64,000 nt of DNA from an uncultured Rhodospirillales bacterium (lineage in GTDB: Bacteria; Pseudomonadota; Alphaproteobacteria; Rhodospirillales; JABHCV01). The translations under genes were made by a program, and so were the position numbers. This document shows positions 45,757 to 55,189 of the stretch, one piece after another; position 1 is the stretch's first letter; each line of letters starts with the position of its first letter. The DNA is taken from positions 112,283-176,282 of the forward strand of contig CALKND010000004.1 in the NCBI GenBank assembly GCA_938092065.1. Direction: 5' to 3'. Under the pieces are notes generated by a model that was not told the DNA's origin, did no database searches, and was given only the letters and a program-made list of their open reading frames with translations.

Positions 45757-46575
45757 GTGTTTGCGATTGCTATTGCGATAGGGGCATATTTTCTTTTTCT
45801 CGTTGTTCTTTTCGCCGTTCAATCAAATTTGCTTTATCACCCTGACAGGACAGTCCAGGACCCTGTGCTAAGTGGTCTTGCCATGATGCAACCTATAAAA
45901 GCTGAGAGTGCGGATGGTTTAGAACTGCTATCGTGGTACGCTAAAGGGCAGCCACAGCAACCAATTGTTGTCTACCTACATGGAAATGCTGGAAACATTG
46001 GCTCTAGGGAACATAAGGTAAGACCTTTTTTGGATGTGGGCTTTGGTGTTTTGCTTGTGGGATACCGCGGCTTTGGCATCAACCCGGGGAAGCCAAGCGA
46101 AGAAGGCCTGTACGCAGATGCCCGCGCTGCGCTGTCCATACTCAATAAAGATGGCGATCGGAAACGCCTAATAATCCTTTATGGTGAATCTCTGGGCACA
46201 GCGGTAGCGACTAACCTAGCAGTAGAACTTGCCAGGGCAGGCACACCTGCAGCAGCTTTAATTCTGGAAGCGCCGTTTCCATCGGTGACTTCTGTTGCAG
46301 AGTATCATTACCCATTTGTTCCTGTGAAGTGGTTGCTGAAAGACCATTTTGATCAGGCGTCGCGTATATCTAGGATATTCGCTCCGGTTCTTATATTTCA
46401 CGGGGACCAAGACAAAACTATACCTATTCATTTAGGTAAGGCGCTTTTTGACAAAGCTCTAACCCCAAAACAAAGCAAATGGTTTACGGGTGCTGGACAT
46501 AACAATCTTTTTGATTTTGGCGCGGGTGAACTAAGCGTGAAATTTATTCAACAAATAAAATCCCAAACCCTTTAG
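45757..46575 (+). CDS. Alpha/beta hydrolase, membrane-anchored, BEM46/YfhR-like
   Basis: A 272-residue hydrolase. An N-terminal membrane helix (FAIAIAIGAYFLFLVVLF) is followed by the hydrolase fold: oxyanion region VVYLHGNAGN, nucleophile YGESLGTAVA (Ser), acid FHGDQDKTIP (Asp) and GAGHNNLFD (His). Related to bacterial BEM46/ABHD13-type proteins, whose substrates are unknown. Starts with GTG, with an unusually strong run of seven G just before. Same strand as the glycine-zipper gene. Confidence 0.88.
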   Translation: MFAIAIAIGAYFLFLVVLFAVQSNLLYHPDRTVQDPVLSGLAMMQPIKAESADGLELLSWYAKGQPQQPIVVYLHGNAGNIGSREHKVRPFLDVGFGVLLVGYRGFGINPGKPSEEGLYADARAALSILNKDGDRKRLIILYGESLGTAVATNLAVELARAGTPAAALILEAPFPSVTSVAEYHYPFVPVKWLLKDHFDQASRISRIFAPVLIFHGDQDKTIPIHLGKALFDKALTPKQSKWFTGAGHNNLFDFGAGELSVKFIQQIKSQTL

Positions 46576-46795
46576 GTAAAGTAAAGAAGTGGTTAACAAA
46601 CATTGAAATTTTAGCTCTTTTGGCTTAAGCTAATATAATTATATTTTTGATTTACAAGACAACGACATGGTACGTCGTGTTTTGTGGCTATTGCGTAATT
46701 ATTTAAGTTTAATTACTTGGGTGCCCAACCACGATTCTAATATGTGGCCTTGGGAAGTTTTTGTGAAAACGTTTTGCTAGGCACTATTTATAAGA

Positions 46796-47215
46796 ATGGC
46801 TCAGATATTGAGAAATTTGCCGCCTTTGGTCTCGACAACCGTCTCATCGGGACGTTTGCAGGGAGGCCTGCATACTGTGTCCAGTTCAGATGCTTCGCCT
46901 CTCGAAGAAACTGGTTCCATTGGTCAGGAAGGCGTTCTTTTTAATGATGCGCTTTTATATCAGCAGGAAGATCAAACAAGACAGAGTCGAGGTGGAAGCA
47001 GACAAGCACCTGCATTTGTTGAATATGCCGGTTCAACCAAAACCTTCGCCACTATCTTCGAGGATGTGGATGCCAGAAGTGGTGAGGTTCAAACTGCTCG
47101 TTCCAAAGGATTTGCCAATTTGGTCGCTCGTGCGATAAATACCTACGAGACCAATATACAGCTAATACACGGTTCAGTAACCCCACGTGGTACTAATTTG
47201 AGCTTGAGGCTCTAA
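46796..47215 (+). CDS. Hypothetical protein
   Basis: A 139-residue protein that I do not recognise, MAQILRNLPPLVSTTVSSG at the start. It has no signal peptide, is rich in Ser/Gly in the first half (extended), and ends with a short helical part (AINTYETNIQLIHGS). Codon use looks like real coding sequence. Overlapping frames in the same DNA are less plausible. It lies between the hydrolase and the Panacea gene, separated from both. Confidence 0.6.
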   Translation: MAQILRNLPPLVSTTVSSGRLQGGLHTVSSSDASPLEETGSIGQEGVLFNDALLYQQEDQTRQSRGGSRQAPAFVEYAGSTKTFATIFEDVDARSGEVQTARSKGFANLVARAINTYETNIQLIHGSVTPRGTNLSLRL

Positions 47216-47603
47216 TGTTCCCTTTCTCTGAAAACTTTTGCCTTGGCGTCTAACATTACGTAGTACAAAGCGAGAGAGCCAAACATAGAAAACCCCAACG
47301 AAAATGGTTACCAGTCTGAGTGCATTTCTTTCTTTGAATTGCTGTGGGACTGGCCTTTGGTTTAGGTTATTTGAAGTTTATTACAATGGAAATGTTAATG
47401 CTAATTTTGCTTAGGAATTAATGAATATGTCCGTTGTTAAAGCAGTTTAAGAGAAAAACATCAAAGTTTTACACGTCTAGTATGCTGTTGAAGGCCTCTC
47501 CCAAGAATAAGTTTTAATAAGGTTTCATCACTCGTGCCGTGTTAACTATTTCTTCGCGCTTTGGAGTTATAATATGTATGTTTTTTGAGAAAATAACTAT
47601 TGT
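47216..47603. other. Intergenic region, nothing recognised
   Basis: About 390 bp, AT-rich, with no reading frame of coding quality. No strong hairpin or repeat was seen. Confidence 0.5.
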
Positions 47604-48155
47604 GTGAAGTCAATGAATGTTAAAAAAGGAACAATATGTGTTGCTGAATCGACTTTTGATGTTGCGCTTTGGTTTGCAGATAAAGCACTAGAGCAAAATG
47701 AATATTTACAGCCACAAAAGCTGCACCGACTGCTTTATTTAGCACAAGGGTACTACGCAGTTGCCTTCGAAGGTAGCAAACTAATGCCCGCAGTGTTTAT
47801 CGCTGAGGAAATGGGTCCGATGGAACCTAATGTATACAAAGCCTTTGCAAAGGGTCGGCCGAATATAGAACCCAATAATAATCTGCCTGATGGAGTTGAA
47901 GATTTTCTGTCTGGTATCTGGAACCGCTTTGGTCGCGATACAACAGACAGTTTATCAAAATTGTGCCAAGAAAGTCTTGCTTTTAGGCAAGCTCTTATAA
48001 AAGGGACCCGCACAGAAATCCCACTTGAGAGTATATTGTTATCATTTGCAGGGGCAGACGACATACCAGCTACTGCTCGGATTAAGAAGCCTAAAATGAT
48101 GCGTTCACAAACAGGGCGATCTGTTGCTGTAAAGAGTTGGGTTCCTGGTTCTTAA
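47604..48155 (+). CDS. Panacea (DUF4065, SocA-like) domain protein
   Basis: A 183-residue protein with the Panacea pattern: FDVALWFADKALEQNEYLQP, then QKLHRLLYLAQGYYAVAFEG and EMGPMEPNVYKAF. The fold is used by SocA and by antitoxins of Panacea toxin-antitoxin systems that neutralise unrelated toxins. No toxin gene is adjacent: the neighbours are an unknown gene on the same strand, far upstream, and the convergent greB. It may be an orphan or a chromosomal adaptor such as SocA-type. Starts at GTG; MNVKK three codons later is possible. Confidence 0.82.
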   Translation: MKSMNVKKGTICVAESTFDVALWFADKALEQNEYLQPQKLHRLLYLAQGYYAVAFEGSKLMPAVFIAEEMGPMEPNVYKAFAKGRPNIEPNNNLPDGVEDFLSGIWNRFGRDTTDSLSKLCQESLAFRQALIKGTRTEIPLESILLSFAGADDIPATARIKKPKMMRSQTGRSVAVKSWVPGS

Positions 48156-48358
48156 AATTACTTCTGCTTTCTTTGCTTTCTATAATGATAATTTACACTA
48201 ACCCAAAACATATTTTCTGCTTGGTGCTGTGGCTTTTGAGGTTGAACTCAATAAACACACAAGTAAGTTGTTGAGCTTTGCCCTGTATTTTATCACTGAT
48301 CTTTAACAAAAGCTCAATTTCAAGCTTTCCACTCGGCTTTGTAAGTGTTGGTTAATGG

Positions 48359-48901
48359 CTAATACTCGATCTTTAAGATTTCTAATTCGTCCACACCACA
48401 AGGAGTTTTCATTTTTACGACCTCGCCATCCCGGGCTTTCATCAAGGCCTGAGCCACAGGTGATATCCAGCTTATTTCGTTCAGTTCAAGCCGAGCTTCG
48501 TCAACACCAACAATCCTTACCTTACGTCTCACATTTTTTGAGTCTGCGTAAGTAACCGTAGCCCCAAAGAATACCTGAGTGCGATTGTTCTGTTGGTTTG
48601 GGCTGACTACTTCGGCAATCTCCATGCGCTTGATCAAAAAATGCAAGCGGCTATCAATTTGCCGCAACTTTTTTTTACCATAAATATAATCACCGTTCTC
48701 AGACCTGTCGCCATTGCTAGCTGCCCAAGAGACGGTTTCAACAACTTTTGGGCGCTCAATTCGTTTCAAAAAAGTAAATTCATCACGAAGACGTTTGATG
48801 CCCTCAGGTGTAATATAGTTTTTTACACCTTCAGGCAGAGCATTAAGAGCCTCGGGAAAATATTGTCCGTCACCATTTTCTTTGGAGAAGGGCTTTCTCA
48901 T
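48359..48901 (-). CDS. greB: GreA/GreB family transcription elongation factor
   Basis: A 180-residue protein. The N-terminal coiled-coil ERPKVVETVSWAASNGDRSE holds the acidic tip (GDRSENGDY) that reaches into the polymerase secondary channel, and the C-terminal FKBP-like domain (VTYADSKNVRRKVRIVGVDE, ISWISPVAQALMKARDGEV) is present. The motif order is GreB-like. An N-terminal 25-residue extension precedes it. It starts 9 bp after the last antiporter gene, so is probably part of that transcript. Confidence 0.9.
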   Translation of the reverse strand: MRKPFSKENGDGQYFPEALNALPEGVKNYITPEGIKRLRDEFTFLKRIERPKVVETVSWAASNGDRSENGDYIYGKKKLRQIDSRLHFLIKRMEIAEVVSPNQQNNRTQVFFGATVTYADSKNVRRKVRIVGVDEARLELNEISWISPVAQALMKARDGEVVKMKTPCGVDELEILKIEY

Positions 48902-48910
48902 AATATTTAA

Positions 48911-50596
48911 TTACAAAAAGTAAATTACTAAATAGATACTTAACAAAATTGCTACCCACTGAACCATGTCACCTACAGATGTTGTTCGTGTTACAGCTCC
49001 ATCTGATCCGAAGTGGCGTAATATCACGTCCTTGAAGACTGATAGCTGCAGGACTATAAAATTGTTCATTTTTATTGTGGCATAACTAAATATCTTTACA
49101 AAAAAATCATTTAATTTAGTTCCGGCATATCTGTAGAACCAGTCAAAATCGAGTGAGATGGTCATAGTTCGTTTCATCATTGGCAATAAAATAAAGAATG
49201 CTAATCCAGAGAATAATAGTAGTTGCAGCATTTTTAAAACATGATCAGCTGTGTAGGGTACATAATTTACTGGATAGGGCAGTATCGCATACAGATACTC
49301 AGGCAGTATACCAAGTGCAATACAGAGAGTGGCCATGATGACCATAGCTGCACGCATGTTTTTTGGTGGCTCTGGTGGTCGAAGGCCTGAGTCCTTTTGA
49401 AAGAATACAAACCAAGGGAATTTGATACCAGCGTGCAGGAATACCCCTGCTGATGCAGCACTTAGAAACATCCAGACAATCAACATATGTCCATCTGCGG
49501 CTGCTTGTGAGATCATAGATTTGGAAATAAATCCTGAAGTTAATGGAAACGATGAAATAGAAAGTGCACCTATAACACCACACACCATAGTCAATGGCAT
49601 GGTTCTAAAAAGGCCACCTAGGTCAGTACACTTGCGTTTGCCCGTGGCATATAAGACGGATCCAGCACTCATCAACAATAGAGCCTTATAAATGATGTGG
49701 GTAAAAGCATGCGCAGCAGCACCATTTAGTGCCATATCCGTACCAATGCCGATGCCAGTAATCATAAAGCCTACCTGATTGACAATTGAATATGCGAGTA
49801 TTCTTCGCATATCATTTTCTAGAAGAGCATAGATGATACCGTAGAAAATCATATACAAACCGATAAATATCAGCACCTCCTCACCAGGAAATCCTCTGAT
49901 CAAAACATAGACGGCAGTTTTTGTTGTGAAAGCAGAGAGAAAAACGGTGCCACTGTAAGAAGCCTCAGGGTAGGCATCTGGAAGCCACCCTGACAAAGGT
50001 GGTGCACCTGCATTTAATAAAAAGCCAATCAGGATTAGCCAGGTTGCTGGGCTGGTAGCCTGCATAGCCGTAAATTCAATAGAGCCAGTGCTAGCAGCTA
50101 AGCAGACAATCCCAGCCATAAGTACAACACCACCAAATAAGTGTATCAGTATATATCGCATTGAGGCTTTGTAAGCTGTGTTTGTGTCAACGGACCAGAG
50201 TACAAGAGTTGAGGAAATAGCCATGATTTCCCAAAAGACAAAAACTGTAATTAGATCACCTGCCATTGTTACGCCAATAGCGCTTCCTGCGTAGATAAAA
50301 GCGGCAACTAGCTCAATTATGCGTTTTTGATTCATGGCATAAAGGCCACCAATAGCTGCCATGATAGCGAAGATGGTCGCAAATAATCTGCTCAGGGCAT
50401 CTACCTTCAAAGGGGTTAACTGATAATCAAGGAAGTCAATAGTGAACGCACTTCCCAAATCGTAAGACCATATCTGAGCTAGAGCTAGTAGTGGAATGAA
50501 TACGAGTAAAAACGGGCGCAGGCGTATGCTAATAGCCGGCAGCGCAAGAGCACCAACTATCAGGATTAAAGATGGTGGCAGAAAGGTATTAAACAT
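48911..50596 (-). CDS. Proton-conducting antiporter subunit, third MrpD/NuoLMN-type
   Basis: About 561 residues and 14 or more helices: FWEIMAISSTLVLWSVD, the NuoLMN core LLNAGAPPLSGWLPDAYPEA, and the half with YSIVNQVGFMITGIGIG. Closest by pattern to MrpD and complex I antiporter-like subunits. I start at MFNTFLPP (50596), inside a tight cluster; a longer frame begins at 50650 and would overlap the previous gene more. It is the last large antiporter gene, downstream of the small membrane protein. Confidence 0.85.
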   Translation of the reverse strand: MFNTFLPPSLILIVGALALPAISIRLRPFLLVFIPLLALAQIWSYDLGSAFTIDFLDYQLTPLKVDALSRLFATIFAIMAAIGGLYAMNQKRIIELVAAFIYAGSAIGVTMAGDLITVFVFWEIMAISSTLVLWSVDTNTAYKASMRYILIHLFGGVVLMAGIVCLAASTGSIEFTAMQATSPATWLILIGFLLNAGAPPLSGWLPDAYPEASYSGTVFLSAFTTKTAVYVLIRGFPGEEVLIFIGLYMIFYGIIYALLENDMRRILAYSIVNQVGFMITGIGIGTDMALNGAAAHAFTHIIYKALLLMSAGSVLYATGKRKCTDLGGLFRTMPLTMVCGVIGALSISSFPLTSGFISKSMISQAAADGHMLIVWMFLSAASAGVFLHAGIKFPWFVFFQKDSGLRPPEPPKNMRAAMVIMATLCIALGILPEYLYAILPYPVNYVPYTADHVLKMLQLLLFSGLAFFILLPMMKRTMTISLDFDWFYRYAGTKLNDFFVKIFSYATIKMNNFIVLQLSVFKDVILRHFGSDGAVTRTTSVGDMVQWVAILLSIYLVIYFL

Positions 50597-50879
50597 TGTT
50601 GTCACCAGAATCATTTTTGTCTTCGTAATAGGTGTCCTTGCGTTTAACAAGTAGACCGAACGCCTTGGCTCCTATAACCATCAACGCGCAGCTGAAAAAA
50701 CCGTACCACGCATAAAACCCAAAAGTACCATCAATGCTGAAATAGGGGTGCGGTGTGATCAATAAATCTGCTAGCACAAGAACAGCTAGTGTGATCAAAC
50801 CACCTTTCCACAAAATTTGGATAGTTCTGGGGCGAACGAGCCAATGAACATCTTTAACGCTCTGTTTTTCTTTGCTCAT
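50589..50879 (-). CDS. Small membrane protein of the antiporter cluster
   Basis: A 96-residue protein with two helices (GGLITLAVLVLADLLI and GFYAWYGFFSCALMVIGAK) and charged ends. Not one of the standard MrpA-G subunits as far as I recognise, but it sits inside the operon, with its stop overlapping the start of the last D-type gene by 8 bp. It may be an assembly or accessory subunit. Start MSKEKQ at 50879; an ATG four codons upstream overlaps the previous gene. Confidence 0.72.
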   Translation of the reverse strand: MSKEKQSVKDVHWLVRPRTIQILWKGGLITLAVLVLADLLITPHPYFSIDGTFGFYAWYGFFSCALMVIGAKAFGLLVKRKDTYYEDKNDSGDNNV

Positions 50880-50887
50880 GGTTGGTC

Positions 50888-52345
50888 TCAAATCAATTTC
50901 TGGGCAAGTTCAATAAATAGTCCGGGAAAGAAGAACAACAAAACAGTTGCCGCCGCCGTAATGCTGAGAGCAACGACAATGGCAACGGAGGCTTCACCAA
51001 AGTTACCGTTGTCATTATCTTTTTCTTCTTCTTTGAAGAAAGCGGCATAGATGATGGGTAAAAAATATCCGGCATTTAAAAGAGTACTAATAACAATCAC
51101 CACAATTGCCAGCATATGGCCACTATCGAATGCACCGTGCAAAATATACCACTTGGAAATGAAACCAGCTGTAGGCGGCACACCGATCATGGATAGCGCA
51201 CCAATGGTGAAGGCTGTCATGGTCCATGGCATGCGCCTTCCAATACCATCAAGTTGACTAACTTCTGTTTTGTGGGCAGCTGTGTAGATGGACCCAGCAG
51301 CAAAGAATAGCGTGATCTTACCAAAGGCATGCACTGCAATGTGAAGCCCAGCTCCAACAATAGATAAAGGTGCTAATATGGCGGTAGCCATAATCACATA
51401 GGAAAGTTGACTTATTGTTGAATAGGCAAGTCTACGCTTTAAGTTGTCCTGACGAATAGCCAGGATAGAAGCTGTGAGAATAGTGAACCCAGATAAATAA
51501 AGAAGCCAGTTCGTAGTGCCTATGCTCGAGAGAAAATCATATCCAAAAATATAAATGACGATCTTGATTACTGTAAAGACGCCAGCCTTGACGACTGCCA
51601 CAGCGTGCAGCAAAGCACTTACTGGAGTTGGCGCAACCATAGCAGCCGGCAACCAGCGATGGACTGGCATCAAAGCTGCTTTGCCAATACCAAATATGTA
51701 AAGTGCGAAAAGTGTTCCAATGACTAAATCTGAGGCCTTACCTTCAAGAATGCCACCGGAAGTAAAATTAAGGTCACCTGCTATGAGCCATGTCCATACT
51801 ATGGCAGTAAGTAGAAAACCAATGGAGGTAAATAGTAATATGCCTAAGTATACGCGACCGCCCTTTTTTGCTTTGTCTGTTCCGCTGTGTGTGACCAGCG
51901 GATAAGTGCATAGGGTCAGTGCTTCATAGAAGGCGAACAGGGTTAACAAATTAGCAGCAAATGCAATAGCTATAGAACTTGCAAGTGCAATGGCGAAACA
52001 CACATAAAATCGTGTTTGGTTTTTCTCTTTATTTTCACGCATGTAACCTATTGAATAAAGTGAATTAATGATCCAAAGGAAACTGGCAATCATTGCAAAC
52101 AAAAGCCCCAGAGGCTCGACGCTGAAGGCGATGCTTAGGCCTGGTAGCATTTCGCCAATAACGACAGATGGCCTGCCTCCGTTCATCACCAGTGGATAAA
52201 GCGAAGCTACCAACGCGAACAAAGTCCCCGCTGTGATCATTGTGATGGTCTCGCGCAAATTTGGCCAATGACCACTGAAGGCAATTAGCACTGCTCCGAC
52301 TAGTGGTATGACTAAGGCGGCCTGAATTGTTGTTTCAGGGCTCAC
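50888..52345 (-). CDS. Monovalent cation/H+ antiporter, second MrpD-type subunit
   Basis: A 485-residue, 14-helix antiporter-like subunit. FYEALTLCTYPLVTHSG holds the conserved Glu region, AVVKAGVFTVIKIVIYIFG the central Lys, and RLAYSTISQLSYVIMATAIL the second-half core. Together with the neighbouring D-type gene it forms tandem proton-pathway subunits. The ends overlap the neighbouring genes by 4 bp (upstream) and are close downstream, so it is one coupled unit. Confidence 0.9.
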   Translation of the reverse strand: MSPETTIQAALVIPLVGAVLIAFSGHWPNLRETITMITAGTLFALVASLYPLVMNGGRPSVVIGEMLPGLSIAFSVEPLGLLFAMIASFLWIINSLYSIGYMRENKEKNQTRFYVCFAIALASSIAIAFAANLLTLFAFYEALTLCTYPLVTHSGTDKAKKGGRVYLGILLFTSIGFLLTAIVWTWLIAGDLNFTSGGILEGKASDLVIGTLFALYIFGIGKAALMPVHRWLPAAMVAPTPVSALLHAVAVVKAGVFTVIKIVIYIFGYDFLSSIGTTNWLLYLSGFTILTASILAIRQDNLKRRLAYSTISQLSYVIMATAILAPLSIVGAGLHIAVHAFGKITLFFAAGSIYTAAHKTEVSQLDGIGRRMPWTMTAFTIGALSMIGVPPTAGFISKWYILHGAFDSGHMLAIVVIVISTLLNAGYFLPIIYAAFFKEEEKDNDNGNFGEASVAIVVALSITAAATVLLFFFPGLFIELAQKLI

Positions 52346-53826
52346 TTTAAGCCTCCATTCAACAGACTGTCCGCAGCTTCAAGAGCTATGTTCAATGTGG
52401 TTGTGGCATTTACACCAAAATAAATACTGGCCAAAGCTAAAACCCATGATGAAAGCAGCATTGATAAGGGCGCCTCTTTAATGTTGGGAGCATTTTTAGG
52501 GGCAGGTTTTAGATAAGCGGTCTCTACAATGCGCCATACGTAGACAATTGTCAGCAGGGAGCTTGTGATAATTAAGGCGGCTATCGGCCACATGCCCTGC
52601 TCAAATGCGGCGCGCACAAGGTACCACTTCGAGACAAAACCAACCGTCATGGGAATACCAATCAAGCCAAGTCCACCGATAACAATCGCCGCCATAGTCC
52701 AAGGCATGCGGTAGCCTAGTCCACACATATCCTTGACAGAAACACCACCAACTCGCAGTGTAATACAGCCTAATCCCATAAAAATGGTGCACTTGATTAT
52801 GGAATGATTGAACAGATGTATAATGCCGGCGGCAATGCCTATTTGAGAGGCGAAGCTCAAACCAAGGATAATATAGCCGATCTGCGCCACGCTAGAATAA
52901 GCGAACAGACGCTTCATGTTGTTTTGAAAAATGGCAATGGTCGAGGCGGTAAACAAGGCGATGATTGCAAGCGTCATCAGGATATTTTGTAAACCTGAGG
53001 CCTCTAAGATATTGACGTCACCAAAGAGGGTAAAGACGATCCTAATAAGTATATATACCGAAACCTTTGTCGCTGTTGCTGCAAGGAATGCAGTTACAAC
53101 GCTGGGCGCATAGGTGTAGGCATTCGGCAACCAAAGATGTAGCGGAAACAGGGCGAGTTTCAGACACACACCAACAGTTAAAAATGCCATGGCTGTGTGA
53201 ATGGTGCGGCTATCAGATACACTGGGGATTAATACCGTTAGATCAGCTATGTTCAGGGTCCCAGTCATCATGTAAATAAGGCCGACGCCTATGATGTAGA
53301 AGGTGGCTCCAATAGTACCCATGATCAGGTAGCGATAAGCTGCGGTCAGTGCACGCCTGTCGCGGCCCAAGCTAATCATCACATATGACGATAATGAAGA
53401 AATTTCCAGGAAGACAAAAAGATTGAAAACGTCCCCCGTAATGACGATTCCCAGCAAGCCAGTCAGGCACAACAGGAACATGGTATAAAACAGGTAAATA
53501 CGATCGTCTGGAATTTCTGCTTCAACGCTTTGCCGAGCGTAGGTCATGACTATGGAGCCAATTGCCGAAACTATGACCAGAACGAAGGCTCCGACCTTGT
53601 CCAGCACATACTCAATGCCCCATGGCGCTGCCCAACCACCAATACGATAGATAATGTTGCCACTGTCGAGAACCTCAATAAGTAGGGTTAATGATATGCT
53701 GAAGGTTACCCACGTGACTGATAGCGTCAATACCCAAACGGTTCGCGAGTCTCTCATGATCAAAGCGATAGGAGCTACGATTAAGGGAATTATCACCTGT
53801 AAAATTGGAAGATGGGCAGCGATCAA
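52342..53826 (-). CDS. mrpD: Monovalent cation/H+ antiporter, first MrpD-type subunit
   Basis: A 494-residue, 14-helix subunit. FVFLEISSLSSYVMISLGRD is the MrpD Glu motif, FLTVGVCLKLALFPLHLWLPNA and ATATKVSVYILIRIVF carry the lysines of the proton channel, and LFAYSSVAQIGYIILGLSF and IKCTIFMGLG follow. This is the best match to standard MrpD. It overlaps the C-type gene at its start by 4 bp and the second D-type gene at its end by 4 bp. Confidence 0.92.
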   Translation of the reverse strand: MIAAHLPILQVIIPLIVAPIALIMRDSRTVWVLTLSVTWVTFSISLTLLIEVLDSGNIIYRIGGWAAPWGIEYVLDKVGAFVLVIVSAIGSIVMTYARQSVEAEIPDDRIYLFYTMFLLCLTGLLGIVITGDVFNLFVFLEISSLSSYVMISLGRDRRALTAAYRYLIMGTIGATFYIIGVGLIYMMTGTLNIADLTVLIPSVSDSRTIHTAMAFLTVGVCLKLALFPLHLWLPNAYTYAPSVVTAFLAATATKVSVYILIRIVFTLFGDVNILEASGLQNILMTLAIIALFTASTIAIFQNNMKRLFAYSSVAQIGYIILGLSFASQIGIAAGIIHLFNHSIIKCTIFMGLGCITLRVGGVSVKDMCGLGYRMPWTMAAIVIGGLGLIGIPMTVGFVSKWYLVRAAFEQGMWPIAALIITSSLLTIVYVWRIVETAYLKPAPKNAPNIKEAPLSMLLSSWVLALASIYFGVNATTTLNIALEAADSLLNGGLK

Positions 53827-54245
53827 GGTAGCCCCTCCTTTTCTTTTTCTTGGTCTTCAGTCTCCAATGCCTCGATCTCATCTTCTTCAATAGTGCCGTA
53901 CGTGTCCTTAATGCGAACAGTCAGCGCTAGCGCTAGTGCTGACGTTGCCACACCAACGACAATGGCTGTTAGGATCAAAACGTGGGGTAGGGGATTAGAA
54001 TAGATTTCAAAGCCATCTAGAAAGACAGGTGCAGTACCACCCTTGACCTTGCCCATAGAAATATAAAAAACAAATACGGATACTTGAAAAACATTCAACC
54101 CGACGATCTTCTTGATCAAATTATGTTGAGAAATGACAATATAAAAACCCATCATCATCAATACGATGACTATCCAGTAATTGAACAGGCCAGAAGCTAT
54201 TTGCACGGGGTTAATCTTTCTTTTCTGCGCGGAGGCGTCCGTCAA
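53823..54245 (-). CDS. mrpC: Antiporter subunit C (MrpC/NuoK-like)
   Basis: A 140-residue subunit with three helices: LFNYWIVIVLMMMGFYIVIS, KIVGLNVFQVSVFVFYISMG and LPHVLILTAIVVGVATSALALA, the NuoK/MrpC pattern, with a charged C-terminal tail (EIEALETEDQEKEKE). It is overlapped by the B subunit at its start by 35 bp and by mrpD at its end by 4 bp. In Mrp complexes it contributes to the membrane arm. Confidence 0.88.
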   Translation of the reverse strand: MTDASAQKRKINPVQIASGLFNYWIVIVLMMMGFYIVISQHNLIKKIVGLNVFQVSVFVFYISMGKVKGGTAPVFLDGFEIYSNPLPHVLILTAIVVGVATSALALALTVRIKDTYGTIEEDEIEALETEDQEKEKEGLP

Positions 54246-54645
54246 AAATTAGGAAGATCGTGATCATGGCACCAGCAACGGTAGTGCCAACACCGAATTC
54301 TATAATGTTAATGCCAAGATGTTGTCCTGCATGGGGGTCCTTCGATAGCATGGAATAATCGAGATAGTCACCACCCAGAAACATGGTGAAAACTCCAACA
54401 CCGGCAAAAAGCAGAAGCCCAGCTGCCAACATTAAGCGGGTTAACCAAGCAGGAGCTACCTTTCGGGCGTTGTCGACACCAAAAATTAAAGCATAAAGAA
54501 TAAAGGCTGAAGCAAAGATAACACCTGCCTGAAAGCCACCACCCGGACCGAAATCTCCATGAAACTGGACATATAATGCAAACAACATAATCGGTGGGAT
54601 CAGAAGTTTAGATACAACACGTAAAATGGATGTCTTAGTAAGCAT
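54211..54645 (-). CDS. mrpB: Antiporter subunit B (MrpB type)
   Basis: A 144-residue subunit with four helices: SKLLIPPIMLFALYVQFHGD, GGGFQAGVIFASAFILYALI, WLTRLMLAAGLLLFAGVGVF, and NIIEFGVGTTVAGAMITIF. The phrase HGDFGPGGGFQAGVI is the MnhB/MrpB hallmark. It is adjacent to the DUF4040 gene upstream, sharing one base, and overlaps the mrpC start. Confidence 0.9.
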   Translation of the reverse strand: MLTKTSILRVVSKLLIPPIMLFALYVQFHGDFGPGGGFQAGVIFASAFILYALIFGVDNARKVAPAWLTRLMLAAGLLLFAGVGVFTMFLGGDYLDYSMLSKDPHAGQHLGINIIEFGVGTTVAGAMITIFLIFDGRLRAEKKD

Positions 54646-55157
54646 TAATTTGTCTTCAGCTTTTTCTTTCGTTTACGCGAACGTCCTATTAAAGCCATTA
54701 CTCCTATAGCGGCGGTAAAGATAACGGTTACTTCGCCAAGGGTATCATATCCTCTATAGCTGGCTAGAACTGATGTGACTATGTTCGGTGGGCCGACCTG
54801 CTCTCCTGAATTGTCTATATAATAGCGACCAACATGGTGGTGGATTGGGGCCGTTGGATCACCATAAGGTGGCATATCTAGGGTCCCGTATATTAGTAGT
54901 AATCCAGTTATTGTGACAATAAGAATAGGAATAGGTTTGTTTCCAGTCCTTTCCTTATCCCTACGTGAGGTCAAGGCAAGGGTGCCTAGCATCAAGACGG
55001 TTGAGATGCCGGCTCCGACAGCTGCCTCTGTAAAAGCTACATCAACTGCATCCATGATAACGTAAAGTACAGCAGCCAGTAGGCTATATATACCAGACAT
55101 CATGACCACAGCGAATAGATTGTGCATGCGTAACAGTAAATATGCTATCACGACCAT
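54645..55157 (-). CDS. DUF4040 membrane subunit (C-terminal MrpA-like)
   Basis: A 170-residue membrane protein with DUF4040, the piece that in standard Mrp operons is the C-terminal part of MrpA or start of MrpB. Helices VVIAYLLLRMHNLFAVVMM and SLLAAVLYVIMDAVDVAFTEAA, VGAGISTVLMLGTLAL, and a last helix at 140-160. TEAAVGAGIS is the hallmark. The codons before the ATG at 55157 encode a further conserved-looking, hydrophobic stretch (IEDIIVIALLSF), but no ATG, GTG or TTG precedes it, so either the start is 55157 or a rare start codon is used. Confidence 0.85.
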   Translation of the reverse strand: MVVIAYLLLRMHNLFAVVMMSGIYSLLAAVLYVIMDAVDVAFTEAAVGAGISTVLMLGTLALTSRRDKERTGNKPIPILIVTITGLLLIYGTLDMPPYGDPTAPIHHHVGRYYIDNSGEQVGPPNIVTSVLASYRGYDTLGEVTVIFTAAIGVMALIGRSRKRKKKLKTN

Positions 55158-55189
55158 GAAGGATAAGAGAGCAATGACTATTATGTCTT

